From NCBI RefSeq assembly GCF_026672545.1, contig NZ_JAPPRJ010000005.1:62001-126000 (forward strand): a stretch of 64,000 nucleotides of DNA, written 5' to 3'. This document shows, piece after piece, positions 25,825 through 34,359 of the stretch; position 1 is the first letter of the stretch; each line of letters opens with the position of its first letter. A program made the translations under genes and the position numbers. The notes beneath the pieces were generated by a model. The model was not told the DNA's origin. It saw nothing but the letters and a program-made list of their open reading frames with translations, and did not search any database. This stretch comes from Rhizobium sp. SL86 (GTDB taxonomy: Bacteria; Pseudomonadota; Alphaproteobacteria; Rhizobiales; Rhizobiaceae).

Positions 25825-26186
25825 CCGAGGTGTAGAACTCGGCCTGGTTCGGGCTTTCAAGAGCGTTCAGCTCCTGGCCGATCAGGCGGAAGGCTTCATT
25901 CCACTCGATAATCTGGTAGCGATCGATGCTTGCGTCATAGATCAGCGGGTGTGTGAGGCGCCCCTGGTTCTCAAGCTCGTGATCGGTCCAATTCCACATC
26001 TCGGCAACGGTGTGGTCGGCAAAGAAATCGGGGCCGACGCGCTTGGCGGTGGATTCCCAAGTGATCGCCTTGGCACCGTTTTCGCAGAACTCGAAAGATG
26101 ACGTATGCGTTGGGTCAGGCCAGGCGCAGCCGGGACAATCGAAACCTTCGGGCTGGTTCGCCTTCAAGAGGGTGGCCGTTCCCTGA
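25825..26186 (-). pseudogene. Internal fragment of a YdeP/FdhF-like molybdopterin oxidoreductase
   Basis: On the minus strand the sequence TLLKANQPEGFDCPGCAWPD begins a recognisable piece of the FdhF/YdeP-type formate dehydrogenase-like alpha subunit. It carries the CPGC cluster-like motif, then SFEFCENGAKAITWEST and RYQIIEWNEAFRLIGQEL. It stops at the IS21 right end (25824); the family is about 760 aa, so only about 115 residues survive. Its 5' end is joined to the truncated 6-phosphogluconate dehydrogenase gene. Confidence 0.75.
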
Positions 26187-27494
26187 GCGACGATAGGTGT
26201 CGAAGTAGGAGAGCGCCGAGGCCAGCGCCGGGACCGGCAGGCCGGACAGGACTGGATGGGCAACCACGCGGCGAAGTGCCCCGTCGGTTTCCTTGACCAT
26301 GGCGGCAAAGGCCGGCGTGACGACGAGGTTCGCCACATCAGGATCCTTGGTAAAGGCCGCGGTGATCTCGTCAAGGAACTGCGAGCGGATGATGCAGCCG
26401 GCGCGCCAGATATTGGCGATCGTCGGCATGGGCAGCGACCAGTTGAACTCTTCCGAGGCCGAGGACATCACGGCAAAGCCCTGCGCATAGGCCGCAATCT
26501 TGGCAGCGAGCAGCGCGTTCTCGAGATCGGCGATGAAGGCGGCCTTGTCCTTAGGCGCCTCCGGCAGTCCCGGCAGGCCGAAGAGCTTTTCGGCAGCGAT
26601 ACGCTCTTCGCGCAGCGAGGAAAGCACGCGGCCGGCAACCGCGGCCTCGATTCCGGATGCAGCAACCGCGAGGTTCTGCGCCTCGATGGCCGACCACTTG
26701 CCTGTGCCCTTCTGGCCGGCAGAATCGACGATCACGTCGACCATCGCCTTGCCGGTTTCCGGATCGGTGGCCTTCAGCACCTTTTCGGTGATCTCGATCA
26801 GGTAGGAGTTGAGGCGGCCCTTGTTCCACTGACCGAAGATGTCGCCGATTTCGGCAGCCGACATCTTGAGGCCGTCGCGCAGGATACCGTAAATCTCGGC
26901 GATCATCTGCATGTCGGCATATTCGATGCCGTTATGGATCGTCTTGACGAAGTGACCTGCGCCATCGGTGCCGAGCCAGGCAACGCAAGGTTCGTCGTTG
27001 AACTTGGCCGCGATCGAGGTCAGCACCGGCTCGACGCGCTTCCAGCTCTCTTCCGTGCCGCCAACCATGATCGAGGGACCGTGGCGGGCGCCTTCCTCGC
27101 CACCGGACACACCCATGCCGATAAAGGTCACGTCGGTTCCGGCGAGCTTTTCGAAGCGTGCAACCGTGTCGCGGAAATTGGCATTGCCGGCATCGATCAT
27201 GATGTCGTTTTTGGCGAGATGCGGCAGAAGGGCTGCCATCTGCTGGTCGACGGCCTCGCCGGCCTTGATCATGATGATGATCGGGCGCGGCGGACGGATG
27301 GCGGCGACAAACTCTTCAATCGTATGGCAACCGATGATCTGGCCGGCCAGATCCCCGGCTTCCCCGAGGAATTCATCCGTGCGCGCCGGCGTCCGGTTGA
27401 AGACCGCGATGCGATTGCCTTTCTCGGCAATGTTGAGCGCCAGATTTGAGCCCATGACTCCGAGACCGATCAGTCCGATTTCCGCTTGCTGCAT
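26115..27494 (-). pseudogene. gnd: 6-phosphogluconate dehydrogenase with a replaced C-terminus
   Basis: The first 436 residues are a normal decarboxylating 6PGDH: NADP motif IGLIGLGVMGSNLALNIAEK, catalytic-region motifs GMGVSGGEEGARHGPS and KTIHNGIEYADMQMI, and SAGQKGTGKW. After LSYFDTYRR (about 26187) the frame runs into about 23 foreign residues. In a neighbouring frame the DNA continues as GTATLLKANQPEGF, where gnd should read a RGTANL-like segment. So the gene lost one base and its last 30-40 codons by joining to the YdeP fragment. The C-terminal tail of 6PGDH reaches into the partner active site, so activity is doubtful. No good ribosome site is seen before 27494. Confidence 0.8.
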
Positions 27495-27521
27495 AATGCC
27501 TATCTCAATTTCTCAGCGCGA

Positions 27522-28320
27522 TCAGAACGCAAGCTGAACTTTCATGGATTGGGTTCGATCTCCGGCAATATCGAAGGCGCGCACGGCCTCATCAATCGGA
27601 TAGACCCCCGTGAGGAGAGGCGAGAGATCAACTCGACGTCGGTTGATCAGATCAACTGCCAATCCAAACTCTTCGTGGAATCGGAACGTGCCCTTAAGTT
27701 CGATCTCTTTTGTCACCACCATGTTCTGCGGGAAGGAGATGTCGCCCCCTAGACCCAGCTGCACCAGGGTCGACTGCGGCCGGAGCGCTTCCAGCCCCGA
27801 GAGCATGGCACGCTCGTTGCCGGAGGCCTCGAACTGCACATCGAAGTAGCCCTTGTTCGCAGCATAGTCTGAAAGTCGTTCAGGGTTCTCGGCACTGTTG
27901 ATCACACGATCGGCGCCCACCTTCAGCGCCTTTTTCAGTACCTCGTCCATCACATCTGTCGCGACGATCTCGCTAGCCCCATGGGCGCGTGCGGCAATGA
28001 TCGCAAGCGCCCCGATCGGGCCGCAGCCCGTGACCAGCACGCGTTTGTTGGCCAAGGATCCCGAGCGCTTTACCGCATGCAGTGCCATGGCAAAAGGTTC
28101 TGCCATGGCTGCCTCATAGATGGGTATCCCATCATCGACCGGATGGCACTGCCAAGCTTCCGCGACCAGTCGTTGACGGAAGGCTCCCTGGATGTGCGGC
28201 ATTGGCATAGCCGAACCATAAAAGCGCATGTTGCAGCAATGGTTCTGCTTACCTTCGAGGCAGTAGTCACATTCATTGCAGGGGCGGCTCGGCGAAATCG
28301 CGACACGATCGCCGATCGGT
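27522..28320 (-). pseudogene. idnD: L-idonate 5-dehydrogenase-like zinc dehydrogenase, N-terminus lost
   Basis: About 266 codons of a medium-chain zinc dehydrogenase remain, from IGDRVAISPSRPCNECDYCL (structural zinc cysteines) through VLVTGCGPIGALAIIAARA (NAD-binding) to the end. The order and motifs fit L-idonate/sorbitol-type dehydrogenases. The first 70-80 residues, with catalytic zinc ligands, are replaced by the IS6-family element whose end is at 28321, so the protein is dead. It lies upstream of gnd in the same direction, as expected for an idonate/gluconate operon. Confidence 0.78.
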
Positions 28321-29133
28321 GGCGTCGCCTTAACCGAGTTCGAGTCGCGGCAACACCCTTTGGTCTGATTTTCACGCTGCAATCGACAAAGCGATTTCCC
28401 GCCAGGTCGAGAAGGCGTGAGCACGAAGCTGGCGATGGTCTGCGGCGGACAGGAATTTCCGGTGAAGAAGAAAAAGATTGGCGATCTGGCCGTGAGTTGA
28501 GACAAAACGCTGACATTGCCGCGCGGACTTGAAGCGCATCATGCGTCGCTCTCGTCGTCGCACAGCAAGATGAGAGTTCTCGGCGCGATTGTTCAATCCC
28601 TTGTGCGAGCGGTGCTCGACGCCCGGCATCAACTCCGACTTTGCAGCCGAATAGGAACGCAGCTTGTCGGTCACCATCACGCGCGGGGCGCGGCGCTGGC
28701 TCTTGAGCAGCTTGCGCATCAAACGCAGCGCGGCCGCCTTGTTTCTTCGGCCTTGCAACAGGGCATCAAGGACATAACCGGTTGCATCGACGGCGCGCCA
28801 CAGCCAGTATTTCTTACCCTTGATCGTTACCACCATCTCATCAAGCTGCCACTTGTCGGCAAAGTGGCCACGCGAGCGCCGGCGGAGCTGTTGAGCGAAC
28901 CTCAGGCCGAATTTCGCCGCCCATTCCGAGACAGTCTGGAACGAGACGTTAATGCCGCGCTCGGCCAGCAGATCTTCGACGTCGCGTAAGCTGAGCGGAA
29001 ATCGGAAATACAACCATACCGCATGGGCGATGATCTCGGCTGGAAAGCGATGGCGTCTATAGCGGGTGGGCGGGGCTTCAGTCATGTAGACACATTATCG
29101 TGCCAATCAGCATTGATCGGTTAAGGCGACGCC
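28321..29133 (-). mobile_element. IS6-family insertion sequence
   Basis: An 813-bp element with perfect 16-bp terminal inverted repeats: ggcgtcgccttaaccg (28321-28336) and cggttaaggcgacgcc (29118-29133). It encodes one DDE transposase. Flanking octamers (cgatcggt / atccggtc) do not match, so the present site was formed by a deletion or cointegrate event, not a simple insertion; this is common for IS6 elements. Confidence 0.85.
28372..29085 (-). CDS. IS6 family DDE transposase
   Basis: A 237-aa transposase. It has an N-terminal zinc-less HTH region (SLRDVEDLLAERGINVSFQT), the first catalytic Asp in DKWQLDEMVVTIKGKKYWLW, the second in VMVTDKLRSY and the Glu in LNNRAENSHL. Length and spacing match IS6-family members. 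The frame is intact. Confidence 0.9.
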   Translation of the reverse strand: MTEAPPTRYRRHRFPAEIIAHAVWLYFRFPLSLRDVEDLLAERGINVSFQTVSEWAAKFGLRFAQQLRRRSRGHFADKWQLDEMVVTIKGKKYWLWRAVDATGYVLDALLQGRRNKAAALRLMRKLLKSQRRAPRVMVTDKLRSYSAAKSELMPGVEHRSHKGLNNRAENSHLAVRRRERRMMRFKSARQCQRFVSTHGQIANLFLLHRKFLSAADHRQLRAHAFSTWREIALSIAA

Positions 29134-29595
29134 ATCCGGTCGGCTTCAGATCGGAATCCGCACTCCGGCAAACTCGGCGCGGTTCAGTCGACACGAACCG
29201 GGTGCCCTCAACGGAAAAGGCGCGCCCAGTTTCCTAGTTCCGGGTCAGCCGTTCGACAGGCAGCGCGAATGCCGGATTGGATGGTGCGGGTTCAGGAAGC
29301 GACAGAAGCTTTAATGCCTTGGCGTAAACGGGTGCTTCTTTGCCTTTGGCGACCGGGCCTTCATCGGACATTTAGCATCTTCTGTCTGTCTCCAACCCTG
29401 GGTTCGGCACGTTCGAAGGCGGCGGTGGCAGTTGCCCACCCCGGATTGCGCTCAATGTGGTGTTGCCGGTTTCGGGATCGGCATCTGATTATGCCGTGAG
29501 CGAAATCGCCTTTGGGCCATATTCGGCTTTGATGCGCTGGCATGCCGCGAAGCAAGCTGGCTGGACGGAGCATGTATCAAACTAGGTCATGTTCA
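29134..29595. other. Unassigned remnant between IS6 and the ISL3 tail
   Basis: About 460 bases with no convincing gene. A minus-strand frame (from about 29371 leftward) reads MSDEGPVAKGKEAPVYAKAL for about 45 codons and stops; I do not recognise it. Other frames are broken. The stretch looks like decayed coding DNA caught between two mobile elements. Confidence 0.4.
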
Positions 29596-29597
29596 GA

Positions 29598-29813
29598 CGA
29601 GGATAGCCCGCTTTGCCCGCGTTCTTCGCCGCGATATCGACGCTGTCCGTAACGCCATCGACATGCCTTGGAGCAATGGTCAAACGGAAGGTCAGATCAA
29701 TCGACTGAAGACGATCAAGCGCGCCATGTATGGCCGAGCAGGTGTAGAGCTTCTCAGAGCGCGGATGATGCCCATCAAATTGGGCTGATCTCCACACAAA
29801 GTGAGGCAGACCC
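29598..29813 (+). mobile_element. Right-end remnant of an ISL3-family element
   Basis: The plus strand reads RIARFARVLRRDIDAVRNAI, then MPWSNGQTEGQINRLKTIKR and AMYGRAGVELLRARMM with a stop at 29788. This is the conserved C-terminus of ISL3 transposases. The terminal repeat ccacacaaagtgaggcagac (29792-29811, ending ccc) matches, as an inverted copy, the ISL3 left end at 52942. All sequence upstream of about 29598 has been lost. Confidence 0.75.
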
Positions 29814-29881
29814 GATAAGCGTTTCAAGGCTTTCCGTACGCTGCAGTCGGAACTGAGGAAGATCCATCCGGGCTTTCTAAT

Positions 29882-30781
29882 TTAGCCTCCATCGCTTGGC
29901 TGACCGATCCCGTAGCGATCAAGAATCTCACGGATCTTCTCGTCCTGCACCGGATCCGGCAGAAGTGCCGGCTGCCGGCTGGCGCCTACGGACGCATCCT
30001 GCAGGTAAAGCGCACGCTTGACCATGGCGGGCGCAAAGCCCAACGCATAGAGGTCGGTACGAAAAGCGGTATAAATAGCCTGCTGCCGTTCGGCTTCAGC
30101 CATATCACCGCGATTGAAGCCGGCCAGAATGCCGGCAAGCACCTGCGGCAGCGCGTTGCCGAGGCCTGAAATGCAGCCGGCGGCGCCATTTTGCAGGGAC
30201 CAGAGAACAAGGTGGTCCGGTCCGGAATAGACTTCGAAGCCCGGCACATCCCGCGCAACCTGCAGATAGGCTTCGAGCGTCTGCTGTGCTCCACCGGAAT
30301 CCTTGATGCCGGCAATATTGCCGTGGCCCGCCAGATGCCTGGCCGTTTCCGGTTCGATGTGGTTCTGCGTGCGAGCCGGGATGTCGTAGAGATAAACAGG
30401 CGTATCGACGGCATCGGCGACGGTCGAAAAGTGACGAATGAGACCATCCTGCGTGCAGGCGATAAAGAAGGGCGTGATCACCGCGATCCCGTCCACACCA
30501 ATCCGATCGAATTCCCGGGCAAGCTTCAGCGTCTCGAATGTCGCCGGCATGCCGGCATTGACGATCACCTGTGCCTTGCCGGAGACCTCGTCCACCACTT
30601 CTTCCGTCAACCGCACCTTTTCCTCGAAGGTAAGGGCCGTGAAGTCACCATTGGTGCCGGCACACATGATATTGTTGCCGGCGGCCACCTGACGGCGCAC
30701 CTGCGCCCGCGTCGCTTCAAAATTGATGGTCTCGTCTTCGTTGAAGCACGTGACGAGGGCCACGAAGGCTTTTGCGGACAT
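29882..30781 (-). CDS. Dihydrodipicolinate synthase/N-acetylneuraminate lyase family aldolase
   Basis: A 299-aa class I TIM-barrel aldolase. The Schiff-base lysine is Lys160 (NIAGIKDSGG) and the catalytic tyrosine Tyr132 (VYLYDIPART). The carboxylate-binding loop is GTNGDFTALTFEE, where DapA proper has GTTGE; this points to a catabolic sugar-acid dehydratase or aldolase, not lysine synthesis. It is the last gene of the leftward ABC operon. The ATG at 30781 follows GGAG by seven bases and leaves four bases after the ATPase gene. A KDG-aldolase/dehydratase-like or sialic-acid-lyase-like reaction is likely. Confidence 0.85.
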   Translation of the reverse strand: MSAKAFVALVTCFNEDETINFEATRAQVRRQVAAGNNIMCAGTNGDFTALTFEEKVRLTEEVVDEVSGKAQVIVNAGMPATFETLKLAREFDRIGVDGIAVITPFFIACTQDGLIRHFSTVADAVDTPVYLYDIPARTQNHIEPETARHLAGHGNIAGIKDSGGAQQTLEAYLQVARDVPGFEVYSGPDHLVLWSLQNGAAGCISGLGNALPQVLAGILAGFNRGDMAEAERQQAIYTAFRTDLYALGFAPAMVKRALYLQDASVGASRQPALLPDPVQDEKIREILDRYGIGQPSDGG

Positions 30782-30785
30782 GATG

Positions 30786-32420
30786 CTACTCCATTGACAA
30801 GGGGGACGGCGATGCCGCGCGGCGGGCACGATGGCTGGCCTGGACATCCGGATCGGGATCGAGGCTGGCAGCGAGCAGAGCTTGCGTATAGGCCTCGCGG
30901 GGTGCTTCGAAGATCTGGCGGACTCCGCCCAATTCGACGATACGGCCCTTCCGCATCACCATCACCTGGTCGGCAAAATCGCGCACCACCGGCAGATCGT
31001 GGGCAATGAAGATGAAGGAGATGCCGGTTTCCTGGCGAAGCCTGTCGAGAAGTTCGATGACCTGCGCCTGAACGGAAACGTCCAGCGCGGAAACCGCTTC
31101 ATCGCAGATGATCAGGCGCGGCTCCAGCGCCAGGGCACGCGCGATGGCGATCCGCTGGCGCTGGCCGCCGGAAAACTGGTGCGGATAGCGCCGCATGTGG
31201 TCGGGTGACAGCCCCACCTGCTGCAGGAGTTCGGCAACCCGCTCCCGCCACCTGCTCCGTGGCAGAATGTCCGGATGGATCACCCAGGCTTCAGAAATCA
31301 GCTGGAAGACCGTCATGCGTGGGTTGAGCGACTGGCTGGGATCCTGGAAGACCATTTGCAGGTCGCGCCGGAGACGGTAAAGTTCCCTGGGCGGCAGGCG
31401 GAAAAGGTCCCTGCCCTGCCACAGCGCAGAGCCGGTATCCGGCTCTTCCAAGCGCAGCAGCACACGGGCCAATGTGGACTTGCCAGAACCGCTTTCGCCG
31501 ACAATCGCCAGCGTCTGGCCGGCCATCAGGTCGAACGAAACGCCCCTCAGCGCCTCGAATGCGCCGTAGCTTTTGCGCACATCGCGCACCCGCAGCAGAA
31601 CGTCACCCTTCTGATCGTCTTCATGCATCGCACCCCGACCAGGGGCGGCCGCGATCAGCTTTCGCGTATAGGGATGCTTCGGGTTCCTGTAGACATCGCC
31701 AACCGTGCCGCTTTCGACCAGCGCACCCTTTTCCATGACGACCACCCGGTCGGCAATCTCTGCCACGACGCCGAGGTCGTGGGTGATGATCAGCACGCCC
31801 ATGCCGATCTCCCGCTGCAATTCCTTCAGCAGCGCCAGCACTTCGGCCTGTACCGTCACGTCAAGCGCGGTCGTCGGTTCATCAGCGATAAGGAGATCGG
31901 GCCGGAGCGCAAGCGCCATGGCGATCATCACGCGCTGGCGTTGCCCGCCGGAAAACTGGTGCGGATATTTCTTGAGAGCGATCTGTGGATCGGCAATACC
32001 GACGCGTCCGAGCAATCGGAGTGCTTCCGCCTCGGCTGCTTCGCTCTGAAGTCCGTGTGTGGTCATCGCCTCGCGGATCTGCCAGCCGACGGTATAGACC
32101 GGATTGAGGTGGCTGAGTGGATCCTGGAAGATCATGGCAATGCGCTTGCCGTTCACCTCCCGGCGCTCCTGCGGCCTCATCGTCAGCAGATCCACCCCAT
32201 CGAGATAGATTTCGCCGGAAGTGATCCGGCCGGGCGGCGTGTCGATGAGGTTCATGATGGCTGCCGACGACACGGATTTGCCGGAACCGCTTTCACCAAG
32301 GATGGCAAGTGTTTCGCCGCGATCCAGATGATAGAAGATATTGCAAACGGCCTTCACGACACCGGCTGCGGTGTGGAATTCGACGGACAGGTCACGGACG
32401 TCAAGCAGATGCTCAGCCAC
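30786..32420 (-). CDS. Dipeptide-type ABC transporter, fused double ATPase
   Basis: A 544-aa protein made of two ABC ATPase domains, DppD-like then DppF-like, as in GsiA. Each half has its own Walker A (GESGSGKS, near 40 and 310), signature (FSGGQRQR) and Walker B ([24 protein letters not shown]), and oligopeptide_HPY-type tails. It energises the two permeases encoded upstream. It overlaps the DppC-type gene by eight bases. Confidence 0.93.
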   Translation of the reverse strand: MAEHLLDVRDLSVEFHTAAGVVKAVCNIFYHLDRGETLAILGESGSGKSVSSAAIMNLIDTPPGRITSGEIYLDGVDLLTMRPQERREVNGKRIAMIFQDPLSHLNPVYTVGWQIREAMTTHGLQSEAAEAEALRLLGRVGIADPQIALKKYPHQFSGGQRQRVMIAMALALRPDLLIADEPTTALDVTVQAEVLALLKELQREIGMGVLIITHDLGVVAEIADRVVVMEKGALVESGTVGDVYRNPKHPYTRKLIAAAPGRGAMHEDDQKGDVLLRVRDVRKSYGAFEALRGVSFDLMAGQTLAIVGESGSGKSTLARVLLRLEEPDTGSALWQGRDLFRLPPRELYRLRRDLQMVFQDPSQSLNPRMTVFQLISEAWVIHPDILPRSRWRERVAELLQQVGLSPDHMRRYPHQFSGGQRQRIAIARALALEPRLIICDEAVSALDVSVQAQVIELLDRLRQETGISFIFIAHDLPVVRDFADQVMVMRKGRIVELGGVRQIFEAPREAYTQALLAASLDPDPDVQASHRARRAASPSPLSME

Positions 32421-33342
32421 GGGTTTCCCCCCTCATTTCGAGCCGCCAGCGCTGCGTCGGGTCGAGCGCGATGCGCAGCCAGTTCGACAGTAGATTGAGC
32501 GACAGCGTGGTGAAAATGATGGCAAGCCCCGGCCAGAAGGACAGCCACCAGGCATTGGTGAGATACTGGCGCCCCTGCGAGATCATCAGGCCCCAGGTGA
32601 TGTCCGGCGGCTGGATGCCGATGCCGAGGAAGGAGAGCGCGCTTTCCGCCAGCATGACATAGGCGAAATCCAGCGTCGCAAGCGTGGTAAGCGTCGGGAA
32701 GACGATCGGCAGGATGTGCCGGAAAAGAATGCGCCGGCTGGAGGCGCCCATCACGCGGGCGGCCTGCACGAACATCCGCTCGCGGATTTCCAGAACCTCC
32801 GCCCGGGTCGTGCGTAGATAGACCGGGATGCGGGTGATCGACAGGACCAGCATCAGATTGAGGATCGATGAACCCAACAGGTAAAGGACGATCACGGCGA
32901 TCAGCAGCGAAGGAAATGACATGATCACGTCCGCCAGACGCATGATCGCCTGACTGACACGCGGTGACGAAAATCCGGCCAGCAGACCGAGAAACGTGCC
33001 GATGACCGCCGAAATGAGGACGGCACCTGCGGCCACCAGCAGCGTATTCTGCGTCGCAACGATGATGCGGGCAAGAAGAGGACGACCAAGCGCATCCGCA
33101 CCGAACCACCAGAACCAGTCGCGCGACCAGTCGAATGGCGCAAGATTGCGGCCGCGCAGGTTCTGCTTGAGCGCCTCCTCTCCCAGCCAGGCAGGCCCGA
33201 CTATCGCAAGTACCACCATGACCACCAGGAACACGGCCGCCACCAGCGCAAACTTGTCGGCAAGCAGCATCCGTCCCATGCGGCGAAGGAAAGCCGGCTC
33301 GTCGGCAGAAAGGCTATCGGTGCGGGTGGACGAAACGGTCAC
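32413..33342 (-). CDS. Dipeptide-type ABC transporter permease (DppC)
   Basis: A 309-aa inner-membrane permease. It has an N-terminal cytoplasmic lead and first helix (LVAAVFLVVMVVLAIVGPAW), then five further segments. The EAA loop that docks the ATPase is EIRERMFVQAARVMGASSRR. Typical DppC ending includes WGLMISQGRQYL. It lies 12 bases after the DppB-type gene and overlaps the ATPase gene. Confidence 0.92.
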   Translation of the reverse strand: MTVSSTRTDSLSADEPAFLRRMGRMLLADKFALVAAVFLVVMVVLAIVGPAWLGEEALKQNLRGRNLAPFDWSRDWFWWFGADALGRPLLARIIVATQNTLLVAAGAVLISAVIGTFLGLLAGFSSPRVSQAIMRLADVIMSFPSLLIAVIVLYLLGSSILNLMLVLSITRIPVYLRTTRAEVLEIRERMFVQAARVMGASSRRILFRHILPIVFPTLTTLATLDFAYVMLAESALSFLGIGIQPPDITWGLMISQGRQYLTNAWWLSFWPGLAIIFTTLSLNLLSNWLRIALDPTQRWRLEMRGETRG

Positions 33343-33354
33343 GGTCTTCCCTCC

Positions 33355-34269
33355 TCAGTGGCGAATGCGCGGATCGAGCAGGGCATAGGCGAGATCGATC
33401 AGCAGATTCATGAAGAAAATCGCAAGTGCCGTCACGAGGATGGCGGCGAGAACCACGTTGAAATCCCGCTGCAGGATGGAATCGATCATCAGCTTGCCGA
33501 CGCCTGGGAAGCCGAAAATGGTCTCGACGACCACCGCACCGTTGAGCAGGCTGGCCGCCTGGTCGCCAATGACGGTGATGACGGGCAGCATGGCGTTGCG
33601 CAGGGCGTGGATGAAGATGATTGGCCCGGAGCGCACGCCTTTCGCCCGCGCCGTCTTCACATAGGCTGAGGACAAAGCTGTGATCATCGATCCGCGCACG
33701 ACCTGGACGATGATGCCGAAGGGGCGCACGAACAGGACCGCGATCGGCAGGACCCAATGGGCCAGTGACCCTGTGCCCGAGGTCGGCAACACGGCAAGAT
33801 TGATCGAGAAGATGACGATGGCCACGATGGCGAGCCAGAAATCCGGCACGGATGCGCCGATCAGCGACAGCATCGACGCGGCGCGGTCGAAAAAGCCACC
33901 GGCGCGAAATGCCGCCAGCGACCCGACGACGATGGCAGCGCAGGTCACGAGGCTCATCGTGGTGACCGCGAGCCACAGCGTCCAGACGAAGGCCTCCAGA
34001 ACGACATCCAGCGCCGGACGCGCCTTGCGATAGGACTCACCAAGGTCGCCGGTCAGCACGTCGCCCACATAGCGGCCAAACTGCACCAGCATAGGGTCGT
34101 TCAACCCATGCAGTTCACGAAACTGCTGCTTCATTTCGGCCGATGCCTCGACCGGCAGGAAAAGCGAGGCAGGATCGCCGGTCATGCGGGAGAGAAAAAA
34201 CACCATCACGATCAATCCGACCAGCGAGAATAGGCTGGCGACGGATCGCTTGCGGATGAACGTGAGCAT
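33355..34269 (-). CDS. Dipeptide-type ABC transporter permease (DppB)
   Basis: A 304-aa permease with the DppB opening (IRKRSVASLFSLVGLIVMVF), a large periplasmic loop containing QFRELHGLNDPMLVQFGRYV, and the EAA loop YVKTARAKGVRSGPIIF. Six transmembrane segments are predicted. It forms the translocation pore with the DppC-type protein. It follows the binding-protein gene after a 90-base gap holding a strong hairpin. Confidence 0.92.
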   Translation of the reverse strand: MLTFIRKRSVASLFSLVGLIVMVFFLSRMTGDPASLFLPVEASAEMKQQFRELHGLNDPMLVQFGRYVGDVLTGDLGESYRKARPALDVVLEAFVWTLWLAVTTMSLVTCAAIVVGSLAAFRAGGFFDRAASMLSLIGASVPDFWLAIVAIVIFSINLAVLPTSGTGSLAHWVLPIAVLFVRPFGIIVQVVRGSMITALSSAYVKTARAKGVRSGPIIFIHALRNAMLPVITVIGDQAASLLNGAVVVETIFGFPGVGKLMIDSILQRDFNVVLAAILVTALAIFFMNLLIDLAYALLDPRIRH

Positions 34270-34289
34270 GATCGACCTCCCAAAGTTGC

Positions 34290-34314
34290 CGGCGGCGGGT
34301 TAACCCCGCCGCCG
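34290..34314 (-). terminator. Intra-operon GC-rich hairpin after the binding-protein gene
   Basis: Arms cggcggcggg (34290-34299) and cccgccgccg (34305-34314) with a five-base loop form a very stable stem. It has no T run and sits between the substrate-binding gene and the permease genes. Such stems stabilise the upstream mRNA or cut read-through, so that binding protein is made in excess of permease. Confidence 0.55.
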
Positions 34315-34359
34315 CACGGTCCTGGATGCCTGACGGATATCCAGTGGTCCGCCGCTGAC

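Noticed and set aside
25808-26374. A 188-aa minus-strand gene
   Set aside because: It starts inside gnd in the wrong frame, crosses the gnd/YdeP junction and ends at the IS21 border; it is a chimera of fragments.
28321-28505. The N-terminal 60 residues of the apparent 327-aa idonate dehydrogenase
   Set aside because: This part is IS6 sequence read in frame, including the terminal inverted repeat, not dehydrogenase.
30786-32420. Frameshift fusion of two ATPase genes
   Set aside because: The DppD-DppF fusion is continuous, both halves are intact, and GsiA-like double ATPases are a known normal form.
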